64,000 nt of DNA from assembly GCA_000328365.1 (NCBI GenBank), contig KB300771.1, forward strand, positions 167,024 through 231,023. Reading direction: 5' to 3'. This DNA is from Capitella teleta. Its lineage: Eukaryota > Annelida > Polychaeta > Capitellidae. The stretch's first letter is position 1. Every line of letters starts with the position of its first letter. The notes beneath the pieces are model-generated. The model made no database searches, was not told the DNA's origin, and worked only from the letters and a program-made list of their open reading frames with translations. Made by a program: the position numbers and the translations under genes. Shown here piece after piece: positions 42,501-54,300 of this stretch.

Positions 42501-44352
42501 TTATTCGCAATACCTTTTTTTATCAAATTTTAGTTGTCATTGATTTTAATTATTGACTGATATTGCTTGTAATCTTGTTTATGCGAATCGACACATAGAG
42601 GTAGAAAGCAAGTTGAAATACTGTGATACTCTAATATCACGTGACTTGTTTTGATTTGAATTGATATAACAGCATCAGATACTTAAGAATGCATTTGCCT
42701 GTGTGTTACCATAGCAACCCCTGAAACAATCTCCTAAGTGCCCCTCCCCACTTACCCGCTCCAACTATAATTATGGCTAAAATAAAATTTATGATTGTTT
42801 TTATTCATATAGCTGGTTACCCCGAAATTTCCGGTCGTTGTCAAAATTGGACATGCGCATTCAGGAATGGGAAAGGTATTTATAATAACAACAATAATAC
42901 ATAAATATCAATAGAAAATCGTTTTGACTTAAATCTTTATTAGGTAAAAATCAACAATCATTATGACTTCCAAGATATAGCAAGCGTGGTTGCTGTGACC
43001 AACTGCTACTCATCAACCGAACCTTTTGTCGACGGCAAATATGACATCCACATTCAGAAGATAGGCAGCAACTACAAGGCATTCATGTGAGTCAATCTAG
43101 TGCACATGTATTCCTTAATAACACACCTTTTATCAGGAGGAAGTCGATTTCTGGTAACTGGAAAGCCAATACCGGATCAGCCATGCTGGAGCAAATCACG
43201 ATGACCGAAAGATACAAAACATGGGTCGATGAGTGCAGTCAATTGTTTGGGGGCCTCGATATGCTAGCGGTCGAAGGTATACACGGAAAGGATGGCAAAG
43301 AGTACATCATTGAGGTATGCAACTTTACACTGCGGTATGCATACTCACTTGTAATTAACATTCATCCAGGTGAATGACTCCTCCATGGGACTACTAGGGG
43401 AATCACAGGAGGAGGACCGACGCCTCATTGCCGACTTAGTTCTTGCCAAAATGGAAGTCTACTGCAAACCTGTACAAACTACTATCAGGTAATCTTTTTC
43501 TCGCATGCTGTGTCATTTCTATATTGGTATTGCAATCCTCGGAGGCGTTTATATATCGACTTCACATTGCTGTGGTATCTTCCTCGCTTGATTCATTTCT
43601 TCAATTCAATCTATTAAACCCTCGTTTAGATTGACCCTTTGAACGATGGCATTGAACCAGTATAATCTCTGGTATATAAATGTATATTGTAAAGAGTATA
43701 TATATATATATCAAAGTAAAAAGATATACACCGCCTTGTTTAATACGCTCACACCGTTCAAAGTGTCTTGCATGTCAACATTTCTTCTCAATGGTCTTTC
43801 GACTCCCCTCACAGCAAAACTACAAGTGCTGGTGCTCTGATGCACTACGCAATGAACGGTGAACCAGAGAGAGGTCTCCCCGACCCAAGCATGGCGCCAC
43901 CACCTCCACAAGCTCAACAACCTCCTCCTCCCCAAATGAGAGGAGCCCCTCCACAACGCCAAATGTCAACTCCAACTGGAGCTATGGGAGGGGGCAGTCC
44001 TAGGTCCGCACCGGGCCCAGACAGAGGTCCACCTCAACAAAGAGCAGGTCCACCTGGACAACGACCGAATGCTCCAGATAGGTGAGGATCGGGTTTTGTC
44101 ATTTCCACTTAACATATAGAGATGAATACCACCATAGACGTTTTGTGACTCAGACTCGTGTTAACCTACATGAGGCCAAAATATATTTCCAGCCTTCCCA
44201 GGGGCCAAGCTCCTCCGCCAATGCCTCGTCCTCAAGGACCCGCTTCTCCAGGCACCGTCGAAGCCATCGCAAGGGAGCTCCAGGAACCAGACCAAGAGGA
44301 CACCATGAAGAACTTACGGAAAACGTTCGCTGGCATCTTCGGGGATATGTAA
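30552..44352 (+). CDS. SYN: Synapsin
   Basis: Neuronal phosphoprotein that coats synaptic vesicles and tethers them to actin. Eleven exons join in consistent phase to 537 residues: 30552-30844, 31445-31502, 32458-32549, 35915-36065, 37220-37309, 42813-42875, 42944-43086, 43137-43314, 43370-43488, 43815-44081, 44193-44352. The start [13 protein letters not shown] is domain A with the PKA/CaMK site (RRFS). Domain C (about 86-395), the ATP-grasp-like core, opens [13 protein letters not shown] and includes [46 protein letters not shown] and [19 protein letters not shown] Pro/Gln-rich domain D follows. The last residues, [17 protein letters not shown], are domain E. An earlier in-frame GTG at 30435 exists, but the 30552 ATG fits domain A. 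Intron 5 hosts antisense TIMP. AATAAA at 45295 would give a 3' UTR of about 950 bases. Confidence 0.96.
32354..32441. repeat. 20-bp minisatellite abutting a synapsin splice acceptor
   Basis: Four-plus copies of TTTATGCCATGATTATACAT end 16 bases before exon 3 of synapsin (32458). Confidence 0.95.
34831..34926. repeat. AT-only palindromic patch
   Basis: About 95 bases almost wholly A/T with overlapping ATTTATAAAT-type palindromes inside synapsin intron 3. Likely to form hairpins or be slippage-prone. Confidence 0.6.
35105..35152. repeat. Polypyrimidine (CTC/CTT)n tract
   Basis: Imperfect CTCCTTCTC repeat in synapsin intron 3. The Arg-rich minus-strand frame through it is a by-product. Confidence 0.85.
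36980..37205. repeat. About 21-bp minisatellite abutting synapsin exon 5
   Basis: Ten or so diverged copies of GTTGAATGTATATAAAGTAAA, with a higher-order unit that includes TTGCACGTAATTGAAGTAAA. The array runs to within about 15 bases of the exon 5 acceptor at 37219, so the branch-point region lies in repeat DNA. Confidence 0.9.
37401..37491. repeat. 31-bp direct repeat, three copies
   Basis: Three nearly perfect tandem copies of a 31-bp unit containing CCAGGGGTCAGAGTTCATAT, about 90 bases downstream of synapsin exon 5. Confidence 0.95.
38465..40383 (-). CDS. TIMP: Tissue inhibitor of metalloproteinases (TIMP) nested in synapsin intron 5
   Basis: Secreted inhibitor of matrix metalloproteinases and ADAMs. 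Five minus-strand exons join in phase to 306 residues: 40383-40272, 39850-39741, 39684-39285, 39214-39090, 38638-38465. A 20-residue signal peptide is followed at once by [13 protein letters not shown], giving Cys1, Cys3 and Cys13 at exact TIMP spacing; Cys1 chelates the protease zinc. Then come [61 protein letters not shown] and SCSCQIETC. The C-terminal domain has CMW, NC and CEW cysteines. Odd points: residues about 75-182 of the precursor are a hydrophilic insertion where other TIMPs have about 8 residues, and two extra cysteines lie in the C-domain. The whole gene lies inside the 5.5-kb synapsin intron, opposite strand, as in flies and vertebrates. Confidence 0.93.
40792..41232 (-). CDS. 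Unidentified open frame upstream of TIMP
   Basis: A minus-strand frame open for about 145 codons between a TAG near 41,233 and the stop at 40,792. It has no ATG near its start, only GTG at 41163. It shares synapsin intron 5 with TIMP and has the same orientation. Composition is protein-like ([45 protein letters not shown]) rather than simple-sequence, but I recognise no family. It could be a terminal exon of an unknown gene, an alternative TIMP 5' exon, or chance. Confidence 0.2.
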   Translation of the reverse strand, partial: FRRSENEQNQRGRQTSKDKRWSCVWSEGESELNVVFPKKNPSTQVLFTLSSQVRLSIPQCIARYKLQCSILAKSTQTQFALNGAKMVLNPDIVFIFTRYKTMTTLNPRYRPGAQQWVTYRYRFRDIYMVTDPYNKEVITIKRNIVM

Positions 44353-47300
44353 AGCTCTGCTGAACCAATTGTACATAAGCATAGACTCGTCAATTTCATT
44401 CATTATTTGAATGTTGTAAAATGTGTGTTCTTATGATTAATTATTATTGATTATGTAAACAAATTTAAGCAATAGATTTAAACATTAGACTAAATAATTG
44501 AATTAAATGTTGTCTTCAAATGATCTTTAATCTTCAACCAATGTGAATGTCCGGTTTAATGTATACATTATGCTGTTCATATTGCGCTCAATAACGCATA
44601 ACATCCTTCAACTGGGCGAAATGTACAACGTGAAATACAACAATATGTAAATGAGCTATAGCTTAAATGTCGGCCTAATTATGCAAGTTATGTAAATGTT
44701 ATAATAGATGAATATGATTATAGACAGCCTACGACTTTAGCCAGTCATGTGGTAGTGATTAATTGAAAGACGAATTCAATGTCATGTCTCAATTGTGTGT
44801 GACGTGGGGGAAGTCCTTTCATTGGGTGTTTTATAAATAGATTTTATCTGGTCTCAGATTGTACGCAGTATGTCGGTGTGTTATATCTCCTCCATAAAGT
44901 ACTCCTACATGTGTTATTTATTTATTGCATTGAGGTTAATCTTCATTTCCTTCAACTTGTATTGTTTCATTCAGTTGTAATCCAGCAGAGCGAGAACCAA
45001 ACTAAATTATGATTAAATCTGTGATATTGTAGAGTGGCGTTGATCACATGATCAAGTCACGTGATGAAGTCATGTGACCATCTCTTTCCACGTGCTTGGA
45101 ATGAGCCTCGGACAGAATGTTTGGCCCAAAGAGATTTTTGTTTCATTTACTCAGTTTTTAAAAGCAATTATATATTATTAATCTGGTTTTTGGGAGCGAA
45201 TAATTTAATTATTTATTACTGTTTGCGTGATATTCGATTGTACGTTTCTGCTTTCAGATTTTGTTTCATTTCTCACTCATTTCAGTTGTTATTCAATAAA
45301 GCGTTAATTATTCCATGTTGAAAACGTGTATTTATTTCTCATTTTTATTATTAAGAAAATAATAATTATTCAAGTGTTGAAATTAAGGGGGATTTTTAAA
45401 AATCCAGTTTTGATGTTTAGATATATCGATCGCGAATTAGAGCCAAGAATTACACAAAATTTAGCGAAAACAAAATCCCAATTTCAAATCGTAGGCAACA
45501 AACAGAGAAAGACAATCATTTAAAGATTTAAATTCATGGGAATTGTAAAAATACATCTAGATTAAAATTATTCAGATCCGGATATCTCCCATGAAATTCC
45601 CGTCCTCAGTGTGCCCAGGTCAGTAACCTCAATATAATGTTACAAACAAGACATCAATCATTATCAATGACGCTATACATCAAATATATAGACTAAAATT
45701 GAACAGCAGAGGGAGGCAGATGAAAGGATGAAAAGAAAGCCTTATGTAGAAGGAGGGGTGACAGGATAGATGGCGATATCCATATACTGCAATGAATCTA
45801 GAGACATAATTATATGTCTGTACTCTGTCACAATGATATCGCTAATGATAATTGGCGTAATTTGTTGATTGGATATTTACTGTATGCAGCTGACAACTGC
45901 AAAAGTGTCCACTGCTATAAATTCGCCAAAGAGGCCATGCAGCAGCAGTTGACATGGCGCTATGAGAGGCTTCATGTGTCTTTAGATTTGTGTTATGTTA
46001 TAGGCCATGGGATGTGTGACTTTGAACAGATGAGTACCTGATTTGGGAGCCGCCTTCGAGTATTCGAGGACATTGCGTCATCACACGGGATGCTTATAAT
46101 TAATCAATTATAGCGTATGAATACGTTAACCTACCCCCCCCCCCCTCAACTGAATCATTGGAGCAATTCCCCTTTACATTTCAGGGAATTTTAGAAGCTA
46201 TCTTATCTGTTGACATTGGAGTATTAGGCGTTGAGATCATTTCCTTGTATGGCGTCATCATTTGCATAAAACAATGGATTCTATGACTAATTAGTCTCTG
46301 GCTTCTCAGTGATGATATCCGGATGTGCCGTCAATGGGCAATTTATGCCACTAAGCAATTTTATTAGCACTTTCATCACAAGTTGATTAACTATGGTAAG
46401 TTATGCAAGAGGTCGCATCAACACGCAATCCATGTGACAATTTCTCTATTTCAGACAAAGGTCCAAGCCACTGTCTTTGGAGGGGCCCAGTCTAATTAGC
46501 ATTAAATTAATTAAATTGTGTCCTTATTAGCAAAATATTGACGGAATTGTTTTCTACACCCTCGATTACCTACAGTTAGACACCACACTTGATGCTCTGT
46601 GCCCATTGGATGCGCCCAAGGTAAACAAAATGAGGTCTTTAATTAAAACAGGTGGTTACGGCTTTCCAGGTTAAAACAGCGATTGTCAAATAGTCTATAT
46701 ATAAACATATGTTTATATGATTATAAACAACACTTGTGTCAAAATTGGTGCTTCCAAAATTTGAACAATTTCAGTCTAATTATTAACTACCACAATTCTG
46801 AGAATACGGGAATTAGGAGAAACATAAGTTGGTGTTGATTTTTGCGGGTATAACGGGAATAATCGTCTATACCCCACATAGCACCACAAACCAAAGACAC
46901 GAGAAACTGAAGCAGTTGAAGGCAGTGGTCACCGCGCATGACCATGCCTCATGCAGAGAGGTGGCTTTGCTCGATCTGAAGATCAAGACTGACTTCTCAA
47001 GTAGGGCGTCGTGTTGCCATGGAAACAGCCCATTAATAATCCCGTACGTGTATGCTCTATGCAGTGACACAGATTGCAACATAACCACTACAATTAAAGT
47101 TCACATTTGGCAGCTCCTACCAATCATTGTCGCAATATCCCGGAGAAGATAATATTGCTTTATACCGAATATAGCATTTGTGCATATTTACGGCTACAGA
47201 TTCACATACCATTGTATTTTTCTTGATCCTATCCTTCAATAACTAAAGCACATCGCCTATTGGTCTAATATTTGACACAAGACCATGTCAATGATTAATT

Positions 47301-48398
47301 GATTTGCTCCTAATTACAATGTACTTAGGCTATGGTTACACAAATGCCCAAAGGCCATATATAAAATATAATTATATATGTATATTATATATGTAGGTAG
47401 AGGTCAAACAGCTAACTGAGAACATTGAGTTTCAGGTGTGAATAGCACATATTGCATAATGACTAATGAGTGCACGGTCCAGAAAGTTTTTATTGTTGAG
47501 CAGTCAACCCACCACTGTCCGAGACGATAATAAGATCAAACGCGTGAATCATCGCAACTAAGATTAACTTAACTCATGCTATATTCTCATTGGAGACACG
47601 TGTCGACTGCATGCTTGTAATTATACTACATAAAATGACTGTACAGTCAATTCCTTTTCATCAAACCATGTATGCCTGCTCATCAATCACATATCCAACA
47701 TACAAACCCTTTCAATGTTTGCCATATTGACTAAATTGGTGGTAGATTATGCTTATAATAATGTATTAGGATCAAATCATCAAATATCCACTGTGTTTTG
47801 CTACCTGGATATGCTTGACTGACTACAATGAAGTTTATGTTTGTTTTATGATGGATGTTTTTTCGAGTTGCCTCCAGGGAAATTACATGCTTACTATTCA
47901 CCAAGTTTGGCCAGCATTCTTCAGAAATATAGCAATGCGTATAGAGGCAAAAAGAAGCATTGCATTTTACAGGTGAGGGGCTTATTTCCATGAATTACAT
48001 AATAATTATTGTTCATTACTGCAGTGTTAGTATCAATGTGACACAAATATAAGCTATCATCATGCATGGTCGATGACCATGAAGTGGCATTTGATATACA
48101 AAATGAAGGATATTTTAGATTGAAAAGTATTACATTTATAAAGCAACACGATCGGTTTATGTATTCAGCAATGTGCATTGTAATTTCGAATTTCCTGTTG
48201 GTTTTGAAATTTTGAATTGAGCTGAGTGTTGGCATATTTGTTTAAGGTGTAGTGCGTACCTGGTACGCCTTTTCTTTATCCTTTAATCCACTGGAAATAC
48301 ACACAAAAGTAATATAAATTTTAGCACAGCCAAACTTATATAAGTGGTTTTCTAAACTCTGCTATTTATTTCACCAAATATTCGACTGCTTTCAGATC
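44353..48398. other. Synapsin 3' UTR and intergenic DNA
   Basis: The first 950 bases, to AATAAA at 45295, are probably synapsin 3' UTR. The rest holds no recognised gene. A poly-C tract is at 46,134-46,145 and an AT palindromic patch near 47.36-47.40 kb. A 107-codon plus-strand frame at 46.83 kb matches nothing. Confidence 0.4.
45295..45300 (+). terminator. Candidate synapsin poly(A) signal
   Basis: AATAAA about 945 bases after the synapsin stop, followed by T/G-rich sequence (GTGTATTTATTTC). It is the first canonical plus-strand hexamer noticed downstream. Confidence 0.45.
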
Positions 48399-51300
48399 AT
48401 GCTTCAAAGGACTGCAACAACGTTGATCGGTATTCTTATAATATTCACAGGTAGGGTGGTGATTATACCTGTATAAAGTTGCAAATATTTACGGTGGTTT
48501 TGTTCCACAGCAAATGATTTGTATTTTCTTTTCGATATTGATTCCCAAGTAGCAAGTAAACTACGCGTATACCCCAAGAAATAACCCACTCTATGGTTCA
48601 TTCTAAATTCAAGCATCCGATTCGATCCCTTTTTCTGGTTCCGGGAAATACATTTTTTTATTTTGTTTTCTTTGATTCAGCTGCCAGTGAGACCCAACGC
48701 GCATGCCTTGATGGTTGGACTCAGCTTCTACCCAAAGAAGATGGTAGAGGAACATATCTGTGTGTGAAATCCTTCAACAAAACTTCAACTTGGAGATCAG
48801 CGCAAGAGGAATGCTTATCATTTCGATCTCATCTGCTGGGCTGGAGCGATGACTACTTGACGGATTTTGAAGTTGAGATCGGATTGGTAGCAAGTGAACT
48901 GCAGAACTTTCTCCAGCTGACAGGTTTGAGTTGCAATTACTTTTTTAAGAGACCTGGTTCTGATTGGGGCAAAAATATAATCCAGAAGGTATAACTTATC
49001 AGTTCAATAGATTCATCGTAAATTTCTGTCATTGTTAACAAGGGAGCAACCCTTGGAAGACAACAAGTGTAGGGTGACACACATATACCTCACTCCTGGG
49101 ATCTGTATGATTTCCCTCGGGAGGATCACGTGAAAATCTATTTATGAAGATTCCCTCAGAAGGCACACGTGCTATACGTGTGTTGACTATTGAGTCACCA
49201 TGGTTGACAGTCATCAGACATACTGAGCTCGCTTAGATGCAATTCCTTCTTCATCGGTAACTAATGTCTCAAAGATGCTGAGCTAAGAGGAACTTCTAAT
49301 CGCTGAAATTCGCTCATAAGAACAAAATACTTAATATTTCGAGCACAGCATTCGATGACAGTAAACACAATTGGTAACCAACACCGTTGTTTGTTTATTC
49401 GTTTCTTGCAGGTTTCCGTGAAACATGGCTTGGGCTCCATATTGAGAATGACAACATCCGATGGGACGATGTTATTCCTTGGCCAGTTTACTCGTTAGTT
49501 CACCTAAATTAATTGAATTTGTCTTGCTTTCTAATGAAAAATCATCAATAGAAAATACAAAGCACAGTTTTGGCAACTTGTGACCGACAGTAAGAGCGGA
49601 AACTGCTCTTCGGGTTCAACTGAGACTCACATTGACCGCAGGGGGAACGCCAATGTCAAATCGAAGGTCATACTAAGGTCATGTGGTGATACACTGCCAT
49701 TCTTATGCTTCAACCGAGGCATTGAAATCACTTTAGAAACTGGTGAGATTGTTGGCATTTTGCCAAACATATAAATTACTGTATATCATAGGACCTCAAT
49801 GTCCAAGCTCAACGGTCGGGAATCCAGCACTGAATTATTGCTTGTCATCAAGATCCTCAAGTAGAGAGACCTATTCCGAAGCAGTGCAATCCTGCTCTGA
49901 AGGCTCACTTTTGGAACTAAACACAGAGTTGGAAGAAAAGATATTAGCCACATTGTTCATGTCTGAGGGTGGGTTGAAAATTTTTGCAATTCAGTCAGTA
50001 AGAGGTTGATTCGATCTTACCTTAAATTATAGGGTCAAGTTTATGGACTGGGCTTTTGCGAGTCAATGGTCAATGGACATGGTCAAGTGATTCAGCCACG
50101 GATTTTATTATAGCTGACCATCGCTTCGGTCAGCAGCAGCTGGGCACTAATGGATGCGTGTCGGTCAAGAAAGAAGGACTTTCGCTAATCTGGCAATTTC
50201 AACCCTGTGATGTTCAACATTTCTTTGTCTGTCGATTTCCTTCGATTCCAGGTTTGTTGTTAATTGAAGCATGATATATTGCAATCAAACAGTGTTATCT
50301 GTCCTTTATATACATGTAATAGCACAATCGTGCATTATATCTTACAGTGAGACCCACCTTTGCAAAACATCAAGGAGTTCTATCATTGAAAACGACCGAT
50401 TTAAAGCAAGCTGTTTCAACTAATCAAAATCCTACATTAACCTGCTCGGCCATGAATTTCGACTCAAAATTGAAGATGACTTGGTGGAAAGATGGAGTAG
50501 TCGTGGTTGGGAGTGGACCGCAGTTGGTTATCACACCCAAAATGGCGGCTCGATTGGCCACTCTAAATGGCCACGCTCAGGAATCGAACCTGCATTATTT
50601 GCAAGGATTTTACCATTGTGAAGTGTGGGGAATCTCACCATATCAACGTGTCAAATCAGATCCATTCTTAGTGGCATTCACAGGTAATATAAAAATAGAA
50701 GAAAACAGCTTCGACAGAAAGAAAATCGTTTTACTTCCAGATATGATTACTATGCACGGAATTGCGCAATTTGCTGAGTCATCAGTAACCTCGGATTTGA
50801 CCCATTTAATGATTGGCCCAAGCACGTATGACATCACGGGGACTTTAGTGGATCTGCTAACGACTAACATTCAACACAATGGACAACAGTTCAACATTTC
50901 TCCAAAGATTATTCAGAATAAAGTCAGGTATGGTGTGATAACCTCTCTGTGTTACGATTCTAAGTAGGGGGCCCAATGAAATTCAGAGCTTTTGATTTAG
51001 AACATAATAATATGGTGAGTATTGCAAGCTAAATTATAAATTTTATTGAAGATCTAGGCAATGCAATAAGTCAAGATTAAATTTCAACATTCTGCAAGGA
51101 TTCATAACTTAAATTCGAACGGTGCGCATTATCTTTGCCTATTTCAAAATCGACTTTCTGAACTTTAATAATTGAACATATCTTTAATCAATTTATTATT
51201 GCATTATAAAATGTTAGCACAACTTTCCTCTCTAGAAACGAACCGGATTTGATAGAAATTACCTTCAAGGTGTCATACCAGCCTCCTCCTTTCGCCTCAA

Positions 51301-54300
51301 ACACAAACATTCCACTAACGTTCAAGTCGAAAGTACTCCAACAAATGGATACTATCGGGCACTCACGTCTTAGGAACTTTCCATGGCTTCAAAGTCGTGC
51401 AGTACTATCCAGCATCACCGAATTCCATTTGACTGGCACTGGTATAACCCGGAATCAAAATGAAATGTGTAAATTAAACATGTTTTTGTTTAAATATTTA
51501 CAGACTTTTGCCAACAAACTATAATGAGGTTTGAACCATATGACATCGATTTGACCTTCTCAGCCACTCAAACTGAGGCCACTGCTTATTCAACTGAAGA
51601 TTGCGTAACAGGTGTGTCATCTAATCCACAACAAATTATTTATATGGCCTCATCATTGATTTGCTTATCCTTCCATTTCAGGAGGTGGTGCTTTAGCGAT
51701 GGTTACCTGTACAGGTGGATTCGCTGAAGGTGCTCAATGGAAAGACTTGGCTGTTGATAGAAGATGCTCTCATGCACAAGCCACAGAAAAGACACCAACC
51801 CTACGAGAACTCTCTAAAGTCAGTGGATCTCAATCCTCATTTTCTCTAATCACGCCACGTTTGCAGATCAATGTTACAGAGGAAAATGTCAATAACTTGG
51901 CTGACAGTCTGACTAGTGTAGTTTCCAATTCGCGCGTTTTGACAACCCCGGATGTGATTTACAGTGCAAATGCTTTGACTAATTTGGCCAATCTTGACCA
52001 CCCCTCAAATAAAGTAAGTTGGTTTGACCAATTTGACATACATTGGTCAGCTGAGTAATCTTTAGTGGATTTAAAAGATACCTTATCAATCCAGTACTAA
52101 TAGTAGGTCTATCTATTGGTCTATATGTCTATATTATGAGAAACTTCTGTGATTATAACTATTTACTCTAATGATTTATTTCAATTCATTTTCAGCTTGC
52201 AGAGATGCTCCTGATTTCAATCAACTCCTTAGCAAAGGTATCTCAAGTATACCTACGAGAGGCCCACCGGTTGAGCCAATCATGCACCAGGTACTTACTT
52301 GTATACTTCCATTATGAAATCCAGGCACCCACGATAACTCCTCACAAGTCAGTTTCAGAGCAAAGCACATAATTATCGTAATTGAATCACACTCGTCTCT
52401 TACACAATCCCTAAATAACATCAATTCAATCTCACCTGATCAATTATCATATCACATTTTACAGAATTCTCAAAGTCATAGAAGAAATATCACAAAACGT
52501 TGTCATGGAAGCAAAGCAAACAGTCAGCTTTCCACTCTCAAACCTTGTAGTCCAAGTCTCGGAAATAGCCCCGAATCACCGGCATGTCGACGCAGAGTTT
52601 GGTGTGGTCGCCGGAGTACCATCTCCTGATTCCGACTCCACTGTTTTTCTCCTTGGTGAAGCTGTTAGCAGTGATGTCTTCTTTAGAGACCTGGAAGCAG
52701 CCATTGCTGTTCCGTCTGAAGCTCTTTCTGTGCCTCCGATCAGTCGGCCCGGGGGTGCCCTACCTGTGGAGGAGGATGTCGAACAAGGTAGGTAACAGCT
52801 GAAGTTCAGAGGTCGATATATATTCACCGATGTCGTGTATTTAGGCAAAGAAGGACAGAGAATCATTTTCTCGGTATTTGCATCGACTAGTTTCTTTCAA
52901 GTACTCGGTGATCAATCACGTGATCGTTACAAGTCTAACAGTCACGTGATATCAGCTTCCATCCCTGGATCTAGCAAACAAAACCTCGCTAATCCGGTTG
53001 TCACAGCCTTCAAACCATTACACTGGGTATGTCTCCTTCTTCATCTGTTCATCTTCGTGGTTCGCGTTGCTTTGTTGTTGACGTTATACGACTGACAACA
53101 CACTCTTAGTAAGTGTCAGGCGGTTCGTGTTCGACGATTTGTGGAGTGTTCGCAAGGACGGCGTCATTCATTCGAAACTTGATCGGCGTGGTTTATGTTT
53201 TATTAAATTCTTAATGAATTCATTTCTAACAGAGTAGGGTAACGGAGTATAGGGTAACAGAGTAGGGTAACGGAGTAGGGTAACGGGTAGCCAGTGCATA
53301 TCCAGTAAAACCGGCGTGTTGTTTTGGTGAGTTTTTGTCAGCGCAATAATTCTGACTGTGCTGTCAAACTTCAACCCAATAAAGTCAACTGTCTAAGAGT
53401 CTCCGAAGTGTGCGAATGAATCGCGATGCACGGGGAGGAATGCTTTTGGTGGCGACGAGCGGGAGTTACTTGGGGTTTCAGCTGTTAATATAGCTTTTGA
53501 TACCTTCAATCTGTATACAACTATACATGTATCATGTATATACCATTAATGCAGACTTCATCCATAAATTATCATTCCTCACCCTTCACTCCTCCGTTCC
53601 AATACTCCCGTTAAAAGCAAACATAAAACAATGAGAACTTTTTTCTTTTTTTTTTTTTCTTTTTTTTTGCTATTTGATAATTGCTGAGTGAGCGGTCAGT
53701 CACCCCATGACATCCATATTTCATAGGAAACGGACCAAGAGCCGCTGTGCGTTTACTGGGATTTCAAAGCTCTGAACGGAAGTGGAAACTGGTCGACTGC
53801 TGGCTGCAGATTCAACCGCACTGAGAAACTGACGTACATCTGCCACTGTCAGCATTTGACAAACTTCGCAATACTAACAGTAAGGAACGCCAGATTGCTA
53901 AAATGAGTGATTTCGATTGTTTCGATTCAGGACATAACCCGTGAAGAAATATCAGAGAAGAATCATTTAGCGCTGAGTGTTTTGTCCATTGTGGGACTGG
54001 TCTTGTCCATTTCGGCTCTATCTTTCGTCATTCTGTCGTTCATCTCATTCAGGCATGCGATTTGTCTTGGCTATTTGATTCAAATAACGTAATCACTAAA
54101 AATTTATTTCATGGTATGTCTATTGGTATTAAAACGCCCAAGTTGGGTTCCATTTCAGACGCCTGAGAGCCGGGCGTTCTCAGAAGGTGTTGGTCAACCT
54201 CGCCGCTGCCTTGCTGTTAGTCAACGTGACCTTCCTGGCAGGGGTCAATCGCACTTCCGATTACACCGGATGTGTCCTCGTGGCTGCTCTGCTGCACTAC

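Noticed and set aside
46829-47152. 107-codon plus-strand frame downstream of synapsin
   Set aside because: Non-ATG start, no family features, in gene-poor DNA.
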